Source of the DNA: Mariniphaga sp.
GTDB taxonomy: Bacteria; Bacteroidota; Bacteroidia; Bacteroidales; Prolixibacteraceae
DNA length: 50,757 bases
Reading direction: 5' to 3'
Assembly (NCBI GenBank): GCA_025355585.1
Contig: JANXZJ010000021.1
Location: 1 to 50,757 of the forward strand
Shown here: positions 33,811-43,181 of the stretch, piece by piece
Numbering within the stretch: position 1 is the first letter of the stretch
Layout of the letters: the number at the start of each line of letters is the position of its first letter
Made by a program: the position numbers and the translations under genes
The notes under the pieces: model-generated
Databases searched by the model: none
What the model was told of the DNA's origin: nothing
Seen by the model: only the letters and a program-made list of their open reading frames with translations

Positions 33811-35009
33811 TTTGCTGTTTTAAAATCGGGGTACAACAAGTATTTTTGACGAATAGCACCATAATTAGCCAATTCAGCCACCCACGATTTCCTGATTTCA
33901 GCTTCAGTCTTACCTTCGATGATTAGTTTTAAAACCAGATCATTGCCCATCAGTTGGTTAAACCATTGACTTCTTGTCAGGAATTCATCTTTATATTTAA
34001 ATTTATGAAGCCAGTCAATAAAATAAGTCAAGGTGAATTTGGGAATCTCTTTTAATTCGCGCAGATCGTCACCAAAGCATTTTTTATCCTTTTGAAGTGG
34101 ATTTAATTCCATGCCTTTCAGGCTTTGCGGCGTAAATGAGAAGGTTCCGAACGACGGATCCGGAAAACCTAACACCTGAAATGGGAATTGTGTACCCCGT
34201 CCGACACTGACACTGGTAGCTTCAAAAAAGCACAGCGATGGATATATTCTGATCGCCAAATAATTAGGAAGATTAGGCGAAGGTCTTACGGGTGGTTCGT
34301 ATTTCATCGAATGTGTATAATTCGCGACTTTGATGATTTCAAGTTTTACTTTAACACCATTTGCCAACCACTTTTCGCCATTTATCATTTGAGCCATTTC
34401 ACCAATAGTGCAACCATGAACGACAGGAATAGGATCCATTCCGACAAAAGATCTGAAAGCCGGCTGAAGAATGGGCCCGTCAATGTAATCACCATTTGGA
34501 TTTGGACGGTCGAGAATAAGAAGTGTAATATTGTTCTCGGCGCAAGCCTCCATCATATAATGCAGGGTGCTGATGTAGGTATAAAATCTGCATCCAACAT
34601 CTTGGATATCAAAAATTACTACATCGATGCCTTCAAGTTGTTCTTTACTTGCTTTCCGGTTTTTCCCATAAACCGATATAATTGGAATCCCGGTGTCACG
34701 ATCTTTCGAATTGTCGATTAATTCTCCTGCTCCGGCTTCGCCCCTGAAACCATGTTCGGGTGCAAAAATTCGTTTAATCGTTAATTTTTTACTTAAAAGG
34801 AAGTCAACCAGGTGCTGGTCACCGATTCTGGAGGTTGGATTTACAACCAGCGCTAAATTCTTACCCTTTAATTTCGGTAGGTAAAGGCCCGATTGTTCTG
34901 CTCCGGTTAATATTTGATTCTGAGTTGCATAACCCGTAAAGGTAAGACACAGAACTAAGATGACCATTGTCAATTGAAACATTTTGTTTTTGAAGGTGGT
35001 TCCACTCAC
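33807..35009 (-). CDS. namZ: DUF1343 / NamZ-type exo-beta-N-acetylmuramidase
   Basis: This 400-residue protein has a signal peptide (about 1-28) and a DUF1343 domain. Family motifs seen: LVVNPTSR, FAPEHGFRGEAGAGE with the conserved Glu, VVIFDIQDVGCRFYTYI, LDRPNPNG and ISVYGKNRK. NamZ (GH171) removes non-reducing terminal MurNAc from peptidoglycan-derived glycans. It is exported, probably periplasmic, and translationally coupled to a sodium symporter. A GH3/NagZ-type fusion lies 4.5 kb away on the other strand. The family assignment is strong; the exact activity is by homology. Confidence 0.85.
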   Translation of the reverse strand: MSGTTFKNKMFQLTMVILVLCLTFTGYATQNQILTGAEQSGLYLPKLKGKNLALVVNPTSRIGDQHLVDFLLSKKLTIKRIFAPEHGFRGEAGAGELIDNSKDRDTGIPIISVYGKNRKASKEQLEGIDVVIFDIQDVGCRFYTYISTLHYMMEACAENNITLLILDRPNPNGDYIDGPILQPAFRSFVGMDPIPVVHGCTIGEMAQMINGEKWLANGVKVKLEIIKVANYTHSMKYEPPVRPSPNLPNYLAIRIYPSLCFFEATSVSVGRGTQFPFQVLGFPDPSFGTFSFTPQSLKGMELNPLQKDKKCFGDDLRELKEIPKFTLTYFIDWLHKFKYKDEFLTRSQWFNQLMGNDLVLKLIIEGKTEAEIRKSWVAELANYGAIRQKYLLYPDFKTAK

Positions 35010-35060
35010 AGCGTTTTGAATAAGTCTGTATACTAAAGTCTGAACTGATTTTGTTTATAG

Positions 35061-35081
35061 ACGGTTTATCTTCTAAACCGT
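35061..35081. promoter_or_regulatory. Perfect inverted repeat upstream of the namZ-symporter pair
   Basis: ACGGTTTA (35061-35068) and TAAACCGT (35074-35081) are exact 8-bp arms around TCTTC. The dyad lies 52-72 bp before the namZ start and over 100 bp past the DUF2339 gene end, without a following T-run on the reverse strand. An operator is more likely than a terminator. Confidence 0.45.
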
Positions 35082-35185
35082 TGCTTTATTTATCCGCGAA
35101 AGTATGGATATGATTTAAGAAATCAGAAACTTTGTAGTTGTTTTTAAGTGAAAATCGTTCAAATCCGTTTGTGGTGTGAGAAGTA

Positions 35186-36883
35186 TCAGTAAGATTTAAC
35201 GCTATTTGTATTGCTTCTAAGTGACGTCTCTGGTTTCAGCAATTTCAGTGTCGGTATTTTTTTCTTTATTTTATTTACATAATAGGTTGAAAGAACCAGC
35301 GTGGTTATGGCGAAAATAAGAAATATTATTATTCTGTAGATCAAATCAATTTTTGACAAATCAACTAAAAATAAATAGAATGCTGCGACAAGTAAATTGG
35401 CCATCGCCATCCACCGATATTTAAAACTTTTAAGCAGAATGCTAAGCGCCAAATAAATACCTGCAATGCAAAGCCACGAAACCGTAATGTATTGTCCCGG
35501 CAAACCTTTGTAAGTCGCATAAAGCATTGAGAAGAAAAGTGTAAAAAGGTAAAGGTTCCTGATAAAGTCAGTTTTTATATTCAGTCTCTCTTTCTGCCAA
35601 TTGATGATCCTTGCAGATAACAATGCCACAGCGGGTATTGAAAAATTAACAGATTGCAATTCTCCCGATAGGTTGTAATACATAATTACAAGAATCAGCA
35701 AAAGGAATGTATTCATCAGTGTTATGATCTGAGACCTGTACCAAAGTGCTAAAGTCAGCACCAGAAAACTCTGGCAGATAAGCAATAAGAACGAATCGGG
35801 GAAATGATAAGTTCCATAGATTGCAACGCTGAGTGCCACGAATCCAAACAGCGCGAAAAGAGCAGTTGAGAATTTCCAGTGTGAATGAAACTTGAGGAGG
35901 ATTGAATATCCAATGCAGTAAATGGAAATGGCTGTAAAATAGGGCACATACGCATTCGGATAAAGTTTCAGAACCAATACGGCTAATAGAATTGAATAGA
36001 CAGAACCCGAAAGCAGCAGAATTGTGATTATCAGATTTTCGGAAAATGCCATGTGCGGTTTCCGAAATGCTATGAGGGAATAGATGGCTGTTACAATCGA
36101 AAAATAAATAAATGTTAAAGGTGTTTTAATCAGAATTACCGGATTTTTAAGCAGCCATGTTAAATTTATTAAGAAGCTGATTAATAAGATAAAAATCAGC
36201 GTCTGCCACCAATTGTACTTCCAGAAAGTGAACATGACTAACCCAGTAGTTGCGATTGAAATCAGAAAAAATGCTAGTGTTTGAGTTGATGTAAACGCCG
36301 TGAAAATTGCAAATGTAAAAGCCAATCCTGCCAGAATCTGCGATTTGCTTTTGATGGCGTAGTAAAGCTGAGCTCCGATCACCGCAAGTATTAAAATTGT
36401 GGCAAACAGTTCGTTTGTCAAAATGGGATTGTTGTTATAATAATGCAGCCTCAGAAAGAGATAGTACACAATTATAAATCCAAAAAAATTAAACAGAAAT
36501 GACAGATATGAATAGTTCTTCCGGAAGTAATACGACATCGTAAAAATGCCGGTCACACTTATCACACCTACAATTACTGAAATTAAAGGTTTGCCAGCAT
36601 CGTTAAAGTATTGCCACAGGAAGGTAATCGCGAAAAACAATACAATATTTCCGAGCCATGCCAACCCATATTCACCAAGCCTGGTTTCAAATGGAGAGCT
36701 TAATGAGATCCTGAAGTTGACTGACTCAGTGTCCTCATCTTCTTTTTCTTTTTCCGGAACAGCTTGAACTTGATGTGTTTGTGCTTTGGTTGACTCCAAC
36801 AAGGCAATTCGCTCCTCAAGTGAATCTAACCGCTTCAGAATCTTTCCCAGTTCTTCTGTATTCTGCTCATCAGGATTTTTCAT
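35186..36883 (-). CDS. DUF2339-like multi-spanning membrane protein
   Basis: This 565-residue protein has an N-terminal coiled coil (about 5-40; EELGKILKRLDSLEERIALLE) and then a cytoplasmic linker. About sixteen closely spaced hydrophobic helices fill residues 70-545. The arrangement of coiled coil plus many TM helices matches DUF2339-type predicted membrane proteins; function is unknown. It starts 20 bp after the NrfD-like gene on the same strand, so it is probably the last gene of the cytochrome/ferredoxin/NrfD operon, although the tie may be positional only. Confidence 0.75.
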   Translation of the reverse strand: MKNPDEQNTEELGKILKRLDSLEERIALLESTKAQTHQVQAVPEKEKEDEDTESVNFRISLSSPFETRLGEYGLAWLGNIVLFFAITFLWQYFNDAGKPLISVIVGVISVTGIFTMSYYFRKNYSYLSFLFNFFGFIIVYYLFLRLHYYNNNPILTNELFATILILAVIGAQLYYAIKSKSQILAGLAFTFAIFTAFTSTQTLAFFLISIATTGLVMFTFWKYNWWQTLIFILLISFLINLTWLLKNPVILIKTPLTFIYFSIVTAIYSLIAFRKPHMAFSENLIITILLLSGSVYSILLAVLVLKLYPNAYVPYFTAISIYCIGYSILLKFHSHWKFSTALFALFGFVALSVAIYGTYHFPDSFLLLICQSFLVLTLALWYRSQIITLMNTFLLLILVIMYYNLSGELQSVNFSIPAVALLSARIINWQKERLNIKTDFIRNLYLFTLFFSMLYATYKGLPGQYITVSWLCIAGIYLALSILLKSFKYRWMAMANLLVAAFYLFLVDLSKIDLIYRIIIFLIFAITTLVLSTYYVNKIKKKIPTLKLLKPETSLRSNTNSVKSY

Positions 36884-36903
36884 TGTCGGGTTTTAGGTTG
36901 GCA

Positions 36904-38115
36904 TCATAATCCCTGCGTTTCAGGCAATTCTTCTTTCTTTTTCCACGGTGGAAGCAGCCATAACAGGAACGACAAAATAATAAACGGGACAATTAACCAG
37001 ACGGCAGCCATCAAATATCCTTCGGAGCCGATCATGCCGGTTTTGAAACTTGTATAACCGTAAAAACTTTTCGAAAACAATTGTCCGCCGATTACTACAT
37101 TCCAGCGCATAAAGAACACGCCTATCAGAATCAGGGCCGATATAGCCAGGTAAATTATTTTTCTGATTTTTTCTTTTGGTTTGTAAAACTGAAATGTGCC
37201 TAGCGTTAGCAATGGCAATATGGTGCCGAAAAGTCCCTGCATAAAAAACAGCGTAAAGAAGAGTTTTCCAAACACCAGCTTATGCAGTACTTCAAACGAT
37301 TCTTCCGCTTCGTAAATACGGTGAATCTGATCCAATCCTTCAAGTACAAAATCGATGATCAGAATGTAAAACAGGTATTTGGCAATCGTATCCAGGCATT
37401 CCATATCTATTTTTAGTTTCCGAACTTTGGTCAGCAGAATATAGATCAGCATAACCAGCGCAATCCCTGAAACGATGGCAGAAAAAAGGAAAATCACAGG
37501 CATCAAAACTGTAGACCACCATGGATTCGCTTTTATTGATCCAAATATGAAGCCGACATATCCGTGCAGTAAAAATGCGGATGGTATCCCAATAACCGTG
37601 ACGATATACCCGATCCTGTTATCCAGCGCCACAGCTTTTGGCGAAATATCGGTGGTCCAAAGTGAAAGAACACGGTATAGAAACCGCTTTACTCCCGTCG
37701 TTTCCTGTGCCCATATAATCATATCGCGCCGATAGTCGAACCAGATCTCAAGCAATAATACCACCATCAGGTACCATAAATAAACAAAACCGAAAATGGC
37801 CATTGCCGAGCTTGAATGCGGCGTAATCATAATTTCGTAAGCCCTGAATGGTTTGCCAAGATGGCTGATTAGTGGCATGGTAGCTACCAGCATAAATGAA
37901 AATGCCGTAAGCAATGCAATCCCATAAGTTGGTTTGAGAATATGCACTTTAAAGATACGTTCAAGTGAGGCCAGAATAAATGCGCCTGCCACCAATCCGG
38001 TGATATACGGGTAAAGCACGATGAGTATACTCCAGTTAAGTTCAATTTCGTTGGGATAGACATATCCATCAACTTTTGAAAGAACTTCGTACAGATCTTG
38101 TAAATGTTGTTCCAT
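36904..38115 (-). CDS. NrfD/PsrC-family quinone-interacting membrane subunit
   Basis: This 403-residue inner-membrane protein has about ten TM helices, including the NrfD core (YPYITGLVAGAFILASL, then MPLISHLGKPFRA). NrfD subunits exchange electrons with the quinone pool and pass them to a four-cluster ferredoxin. It follows the ferredoxin gene with a 1-bp gap, and that follows the tetraheme cytochrome gene, so all three are one complex. There is no molybdopterin or other catalytic subunit next to it. The last residues are Lys/Glu-rich and cytoplasmic. Confidence 0.9.
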   Translation of the reverse strand: MEQHLQDLYEVLSKVDGYVYPNEIELNWSILIVLYPYITGLVAGAFILASLERIFKVHILKPTYGIALLTAFSFMLVATMPLISHLGKPFRAYEIMITPHSSSAMAIFGFVYLWYLMVVLLLEIWFDYRRDMIIWAQETTGVKRFLYRVLSLWTTDISPKAVALDNRIGYIVTVIGIPSAFLLHGYVGFIFGSIKANPWWSTVLMPVIFLFSAIVSGIALVMLIYILLTKVRKLKIDMECLDTIAKYLFYILIIDFVLEGLDQIHRIYEAEESFEVLHKLVFGKLFFTLFFMQGLFGTILPLLTLGTFQFYKPKEKIRKIIYLAISALILIGVFFMRWNVVIGGQLFSKSFYGYTSFKTGMIGSEGYLMAAVWLIVPFIILSFLLWLLPPWKKKEELPETQGL

Positions 38116-38116
38116 G

Positions 38117-38881
38117 TTATCTTACCTCAGAGCTTAATGCGTTATAGAATAATTTTGAACCGGTATTTAAATGGGGTTTAATCACCATACAGGTATGATT
38201 TTTCAGGAAATAATTCAACTTGCTTTCCGGATCATTTAAATCGCCGAAAATTCTTGCTTCTGTGGGACAGATTTCAAAGCAGGCTGGTTGCAAGCCTTTT
38301 ACAAGACGATGGATGCATAAAGTACATTTGTCAACTGTTCCTTTGTCGGGATGAATATACCGGCAGCCGTAAGGGCATGCCTGAACGCAGTACCTGCATC
38401 CAATGCAGTAATTCTCATCAACCAAAACGATTCCTTCGGGTGTTTCGAATGTTGCGCCCACCGGACAGACCTGTACACAAGGCGATTTGGCACAATGATT
38501 ACACATTTTGGGAACAAAGAACGATTTGAAAATTTCGTTGGTGGGCACTGACTGTTTAAACCCGTCAATTCCGCCGTTCGGTGACTCGACGATGATGGTA
38601 CCGTCATTCTTGATTGTATATTGCTCAACCCATGAACGAAAGTAGAAGGGTGCTTTTGGTACATTGTTTTCCAGTTTGCATGCACTGGCGCATTTTCCGC
38701 AACCGATGCACTTATTGATATCGATGCCAATTCCATACCATTTCCCTTTTTTAGGCTTTTCAGCAGCGATGAGTACAGCGTCGTAAGGCGTAAAGGCTGA
38801 TGCAACGGCTATTCCTCCTACAATGATGGTTCCTGCTTTGAAGAAATCTCTTCTCGATACTTTGGGTTTAGCTGGTCTCAT
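38117..38881 (-). CDS. Tat-exported 4x[4Fe-4S] ferredoxin subunit (NrfC/DsrO-like)
   Basis: This 254-residue protein has a Tat signal (SRRDFFKAGTIIVGGIAVASA). Four cysteine groups follow: NKCIGCGKCASACK; CNHCAKSPCVQVCP; CIGCRYCVQACPYGC; CTLCIHR with CFEICP. These coordinate four [4Fe-4S] clusters. It acts on the periplasmic side, wiring NrfD to the tetraheme cytochrome. Its ATG overlaps the cytochrome stop (4 bp), and it is 1 bp from nrfD. The gene order matches nrfBCD and dsrJOP sets. Confidence 0.93.
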   Translation of the reverse strand: MRPAKPKVSRRDFFKAGTIIVGGIAVASAFTPYDAVLIAAEKPKKGKWYGIGIDINKCIGCGKCASACKLENNVPKAPFYFRSWVEQYTIKNDGTIIVESPNGGIDGFKQSVPTNEIFKSFFVPKMCNHCAKSPCVQVCPVGATFETPEGIVLVDENYCIGCRYCVQACPYGCRYIHPDKGTVDKCTLCIHRLVKGLQPACFEICPTEARIFGDLNDPESKLNYFLKNHTCMVIKPHLNTGSKLFYNALSSEVR

Positions 38882-39405
38882 GGCTGATGTGGATTATGAC
38901 ATTCGATACATTTGAATTCAACTTTCGTTATTTTATCAAAAGGGTTGTGCTCTATCGCATTGATTTGGTGAATCATTGATGTATTAATTGTATCGAATTG
39001 TATCTTTAACCGTGCCGCATTGAACTGATGGCAGATAGCGCAGTCTTTTCGTTCGGCGGGTTTATAAAGCAGTAAAGAATCAGGCAATTGTCCGGCTTTA
39101 AACTGACCAGCATATAGTGCATGTTTTAAACCCGGACCATGACACACTTCACACTTGAGTTTAGCATGAAATCCTATCGCTTTATCCTTGCGAATATCTT
39201 CATGACATTTAGAACATTGTTCAGATCCTGCATAGTGCAGTTCTTTAAATGCATTCTCCGGAATAGCTTTGGCACGATAGTGACCAAGCTCACCAAAAGA
39301 GCTGGGCGTTAACAAATAATGCAGTATAAGGAACAGAATTATAAATACTGCAAATACACCGATCAGGCGTTTTAAGTGTTGTGGCATGGTGAGAGTGTTT
39401 GGCAA
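38878..39405 (-). CDS. Membrane-anchored tetraheme cytochrome c
   Basis: This 175-residue protein has an N-terminal TM anchor (about 11-31) and four CxxCH haem sites: CSKCH, CEVCH, CAICH and CIECH, the last in the C-terminal KVEFKCIECHNPH. It should be periplasmic, anchored in the inner membrane. It heads a three- or four-gene operon with a four-cluster ferredoxin and an NrfD protein. It is likely the electron donor or acceptor outlet of that quinone module. It has more haems than DsrJ (three) and fewer than NrfB (five). Confidence 0.92.
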   Translation of the reverse strand: MPNTLTMPQHLKRLIGVFAVFIILFLILHYLLTPSSFGELGHYRAKAIPENAFKELHYAGSEQCSKCHEDIRKDKAIGFHAKLKCEVCHGPGLKHALYAGQFKAGQLPDSLLLYKPAERKDCAICHQFNAARLKIQFDTINTSMIHQINAIEHNPFDKITKVEFKCIECHNPHQP

Positions 39406-39559
39406 TTACACATGTAAAGATATATATATTCCAATATAAAACGATCTAATCAATATGAATCGAAATCAGTCTGATTTTTTTTTATATTTCGGGGTGCCTT
39501 TCTGATGTTTTGTCTATTTTTAGGCGCAGTCATTATGAGTGCCACAAGTATAAAAAGAT

Positions 39560-42550
39560 ATGCAGAAAGCGTTTATTGTCATCATATTATCCTTTTTTAG
39601 TTCAATTTTAACTGCCCAGCCAAAGGTTCGGCCCCCTTTCCTGCAGTATGAGACCGATCAATGGGTTGATTCTGTTTTTAATTCACTTTCGGTAGATGAA
39701 AGAATCGGCCAGCTGATAATGGTTCCTGCTTATTCGTCGAAGGGGACCTCGAATTTGCAGAAGTTAACCAGGATGGTAAAGGAAAATAAAATTGGTGGTA
39801 TTATAGCCATGCAGGGAGGTCCGATACGCCATGCCAATATGGTTAATCAACTTCAAAAGATTTCGAAAACGCCCCTGCTGGTTGCCATTGATGCCGAATA
39901 TGGATTGTCGATGCGGCTCGACAGCTGCATCAAATATCCTTACGGTTTTACGTTGGGGGCCATTTACAATGACTCACTTGTTTATAATCTGGGTGCCGAC
40001 CTTGGCCGGCAATGCAAGAGGCTGGGTATTCACATTAATTTGAACAGTAATCCGCTAAACCCGGTCATCGGATTCCGGTCGTATGGCGACAACCCGAAGC
40101 TGGTCCTGCAAAAGGCAGTCGCATACGGGCTGGGACTTCAGTCGCAGCGGGTACTGGCCACTTTTAAACATTTCCCGGGACATGGCGATACGCAAAAGGA
40201 TTCCCACTATGCCCTTCCTGTCATTCCTCATAACCGTGCACAACTTGACTCGATAGAACTTGTCCCTTTCCGTAATGCTGTAAAATACGGAATCGGCGGA
40301 ATCATGACAGGACACCTGAGCGTTCCTGCACTGGATAGCAGCGGGGCAGCTGCCACGGTTTCAAAACCAATGATTCACAATTTATTGATTGGGGAATATG
40401 GTTTTGAAGGGCTGATCGTTACTGATGCGATGAACATGGAGGGTGCGGAAGATCCTGAAAATAATGATGGTACCGAGGTGAAAGCCTTAATTGCGGGTAA
40501 CGATCTGCTCGAATTTGTGTTAAATCCCGGGAAAGTTATTGAGGAGGTAAAAAAAGCAATCTTAAAGGATCAAATATCAATTGAGGAAATAAATACGAAA
40601 TGCAGAAAGATCCTCCGGATTAAAAGATGGGCAGGCTTGAATAAGTATGTTCCGGTCAAAACCGAAAATCTGTATAAAGAGTTAAACCAATCAGCTTACC
40701 GGATGACGCTGCGCAACGTGGCCCAGCAATCGCTCACGGTTCTTCGGAATGCAAATAACCTTTTGCCATTGCGCCGTATTGATACACTCAAAATTGCCAC
40801 GCTTAGCATTGGACGCGAAAATGTCACGCCCTTTCAGCAATCATTGGAAAGATATACCAGAATGGATCACTTTTCAATTGGAAAAGATGCGGATGAAAGT
40901 GAGGTTAAAAAGTTGATGAATAAGCTGGTCAAATATAACCTGGTGATAGCCACTGTGAACAATATGGGTAATTTCGTCTCCTCCAAATACAGGATTACAA
41001 ATACACAGCAAAAGGTGGTCAGCCAGGTTGCAGAAAATTATAAATCGGTCATTGTCGTAATGGGGAACCCCTATACCCTTGGATATTTGGATAACATCGA
41101 AAAAGCAAACGGACTGATTGTCGCTTATCAGGAAACTCCCGAATCGCAGGATCTGGCAGGACAGTTGATATTTGGCGCTTTTGGAGCGCAGGGGAAACTT
41201 CCAGTTACCGTGAACAGTAATTTTCGTTCGGGTGACGGCCTTATCGTTTCAACTTCTGAACGGTTTAAGTATACGCTTCCCGAAGAACTGGGCATCGATT
41301 CCACCTATTTAAAAAAAAAGATTGACTCACTTGTAAATATTGGCCTGAGGGAAAAGGCTTTTCCGGGCTGTGCCATTTTTCTTGCAAAGAATGGGAAGGT
41401 TTTCTTTAATGAGTCGTACGGTTACCAAACTTACAGTGAAGATCGGCGCCTGCAACCAGACGACCTGTTTGATTTTGCATCACTGACCAAAATTATGGCA
41501 CCCGTTCCTGCATTAATGCGTTTGGCCGATCAGAAAAAACTCGTTGTCAATAAACGAATGAGCGACTACTGGCCAGACTGGAAAGGAAGTAATAAGCAAG
41601 GCCTGATTATAGCCGATGTCCTTTCACACCAGGCACGCCTTAAATCAGGAATTCCGTTCTGGATGCAAACGGTTGATCGAAGCGGAAATTACAAGCCAGG
41701 CTTCTACTCCAAAGATTCGACTGATAAGTATTCGCTCCGGGTGAGCAAAGATCTTTATATCCTGAATAGTTTTCGTGATTCAGTTTATGCAGCCATCAAA
41801 AAATCAGCACTTCTGAAACAGAAGCGGTTTGTCTATTCCGACATCGGATTTATCATCTTCCCGCGTATCATTGAGTCATTGGGCCACCAGGATTATGAAA
41901 CCTATATCAAGGACAATTTTTACAAGCCGTTGGGAGCCTTTTCGCTCACTTACCGTCCGTATTTGTATCAGCCCATCGAAAAGATGGATCCGACAGAATT
42001 CGATGATTCATTCCGTAAAGAACAGTTGCAGGGATTTGTGCATGATGAAGCTGCCGCCGTTCTTGGTGGAATCTCGGGCAATGCCGGTTTATTCGGGACA
42101 ATCAATGATGCGGCAAAGATGATGCAGATGTATTTGAATTACGGATCTTATGGAGGAGACAGGTATATTTCGGAGGCAACCATGAAAGATTGGACGAGTC
42201 GTCATTTCGAGAAAACGGATAACCGGCGCGGCTATGGATTCGACAAGCCTTATCCGCGGAATAATCTGCGGCGATTCGGGGAGGCGTATCCCGCACCGTT
42301 GAGCAGCGATGCCAGCTTTGGACACAGTGGTTTTACAGGAACTTTCGCCTGGGCTGACCCTGTAACCGGCATCCTCTTTTTGTTTTTTTCGAACAGGGTT
42401 TATCCAACTCGTATGAATAATGAAATCAACCATTTGAAACTTCGTGAGTTGATTCAGGAAACCGCCTATGAGATTTTGCTAAAAAAAGCCCCGGTAAATA
42501 CCAGTACACCGGTCGTGCGAAAGAAGACGGCAGTTCACAGACATAAATAA
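39560..42550 (+). CDS. GH3 beta-N-acetylglucosaminidase (NagZ-type) fused to a beta-lactamase-family serine hydrolase
   Basis: This 996-residue exported protein has a signal peptide (about 1-19). The GH3 domain (about 30-365) has the NagZ signature KHFPGHGDTQKDSH, whose histidine is the acid/base, and a nucleophile Asp in IVTDAMNMEGA. A GH3 C-terminal region follows (about 380-570). A class-C/penicillin-binding-type serine hydrolase occupies about 590-980, with DFASLTK (SxxK), VYSDIG (YxN-type) and HSGFTG (HxG). The fusion can release GlcNAc from muropeptide sugars and cleave or modify the peptide or ester part. It is divergent from the cytochrome operon (154-bp gap). With NamZ it covers both amino sugars of peptidoglycan. 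Confidence 0.9.
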   Translation: MQKAFIVIILSFFSSILTAQPKVRPPFLQYETDQWVDSVFNSLSVDERIGQLIMVPAYSSKGTSNLQKLTRMVKENKIGGIIAMQGGPIRHANMVNQLQKISKTPLLVAIDAEYGLSMRLDSCIKYPYGFTLGAIYNDSLVYNLGADLGRQCKRLGIHINLNSNPLNPVIGFRSYGDNPKLVLQKAVAYGLGLQSQRVLATFKHFPGHGDTQKDSHYALPVIPHNRAQLDSIELVPFRNAVKYGIGGIMTGHLSVPALDSSGAAATVSKPMIHNLLIGEYGFEGLIVTDAMNMEGAEDPENNDGTEVKALIAGNDLLEFVLNPGKVIEEVKKAILKDQISIEEINTKCRKILRIKRWAGLNKYVPVKTENLYKELNQSAYRMTLRNVAQQSLTVLRNANNLLPLRRIDTLKIATLSIGRENVTPFQQSLERYTRMDHFSIGKDADESEVKKLMNKLVKYNLVIATVNNMGNFVSSKYRITNTQQKVVSQVAENYKSVIVVMGNPYTLGYLDNIEKANGLIVAYQETPESQDLAGQLIFGAFGAQGKLPVTVNSNFRSGDGLIVSTSERFKYTLPEELGIDSTYLKKKIDSLVNIGLREKAFPGCAIFLAKNGKVFFNESYGYQTYSEDRRLQPDDLFDFASLTKIMAPVPALMRLADQKKLVVNKRMSDYWPDWKGSNKQGLIIADVLSHQARLKSGIPFWMQTVDRSGNYKPGFYSKDSTDKYSLRVSKDLYILNSFRDSVYAAIKKSALLKQKRFVYSDIGFIIFPRIIESLGHQDYETYIKDNFYKPLGAFSLTYRPYLYQPIEKMDPTEFDDSFRKEQLQGFVHDEAAAVLGGISGNAGLFGTINDAAKMMQMYLNYGSYGGDRYISEATMKDWTSRHFEKTDNRRGYGFDKPYPRNNLRRFGEAYPAPLSSDASFGHSGFTGTFAWADPVTGILFLFFSNRVYPTRMNNEINHLKLRELIQETAYEILLKKAPVNTSTPVVRKKTAVHRHK

Positions 42551-42812
42551 AGGAGATCCCTTTTTTGACCCACCTCTTCCGCTTTCGGGATTATTTTCAA
42601 ACCTGTTGTATAACACTTTTCGAATTGAAGGCTAAAAATGATTCAATTGGAATTTTAATGATCTGAAATTCAATCAAATATTCTTCCAGGTACAATATTG
42701 AATTGTTAATAATTCTAAATTTTATAGTATTGGACAAAAAGATGTTATAATTCAGTTACAATATTGAAAATTTAGTGTTAATTTTCGGCGAGTCCAAGTT
42801 GATTAACGTCTT

Positions 42813-42820
42813 TAAATTTG
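42813..42820 (+). promoter_or_regulatory. Candidate -7 box of the small DNA-binding protein gene
   Basis: TAAATTTG matches TAnnTTTG 34 bp before the ATG at 42855. The 304-bp gap upstream (42551-42854) holds no gene. It is AT-rich and contains TACAATATTGAA-like sequence twice (near 42691 and 42757), which might be binding sites. Confidence 0.4.
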
Positions 42821-42854
42821 TGTATTAATTATTAACTTTTTAAATCTTTTCACC

Positions 42855-43103
42855 ATGACGAAAAAAATAACCTTCAATGAGCTTCGTGATATCAAGGATC
42901 ATTTGCCTCACGGTTCAATGCAACGGATAGCTCAGGAGTTAGGCATTGAAGTTGAAACCGTGAGGAATTATTTTGGAGGTACGCATTATGAAAAAGGGAC
43001 AAGTGTTGGTATGCACATCGAACAGGGGCCGCAAGGCGGGATTATACTGCTCGACGATACAACGATCCTAGAAAAAGCGCAGGAAATACTCGAAAAAAAA
43101 TAA
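42855..43103 (+). CDS. Small helix-turn-helix DNA-binding protein
   Basis: This 82-residue protein has an HTH-like segment at about 15-42 (LPHGSMQRIAQELGIEVETVRNYFGG) followed by a beta-like region rich in Gly (GTSVGMHIEQGPQGGIILLDD) and a short C-terminal helix. It resembles a small conserved Bacteroidetes DNA-binding protein of unknown role. It stands alone, with its own -7 box and a strong terminator, and is probably well expressed. No target can be named. Confidence 0.75.
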   Translation: MTKKITFNELRDIKDHLPHGSMQRIAQELGIEVETVRNYFGGTHYEKGTSVGMHIEQGPQGGIILLDDTTILEKAQEILEKK

Positions 43104-43128
43104 TTAGTACTACAACATAAACTTTCGA

Positions 43129-43156
43129 ACTGCCCCGATTCCGGGGCAGTCTTTTT
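43129..43156 (+). terminator. Rho-independent terminator
   Basis: ACTGCCCCG (43129-43137) pairs perfectly with CGGGGCAGT (43142-43150) around ATTC, followed by CTTTTT. It ends the small DNA-binding protein gene. Confidence 0.93.
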
Positions 43157-43181
43157 GTTATCTAACTTATAAAATATTCAA

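Noticed and set aside
34188..34721. 177-codon forward frame over namZ
   Set aside because: Antisense shadow of a well-supported DUF1343 gene.
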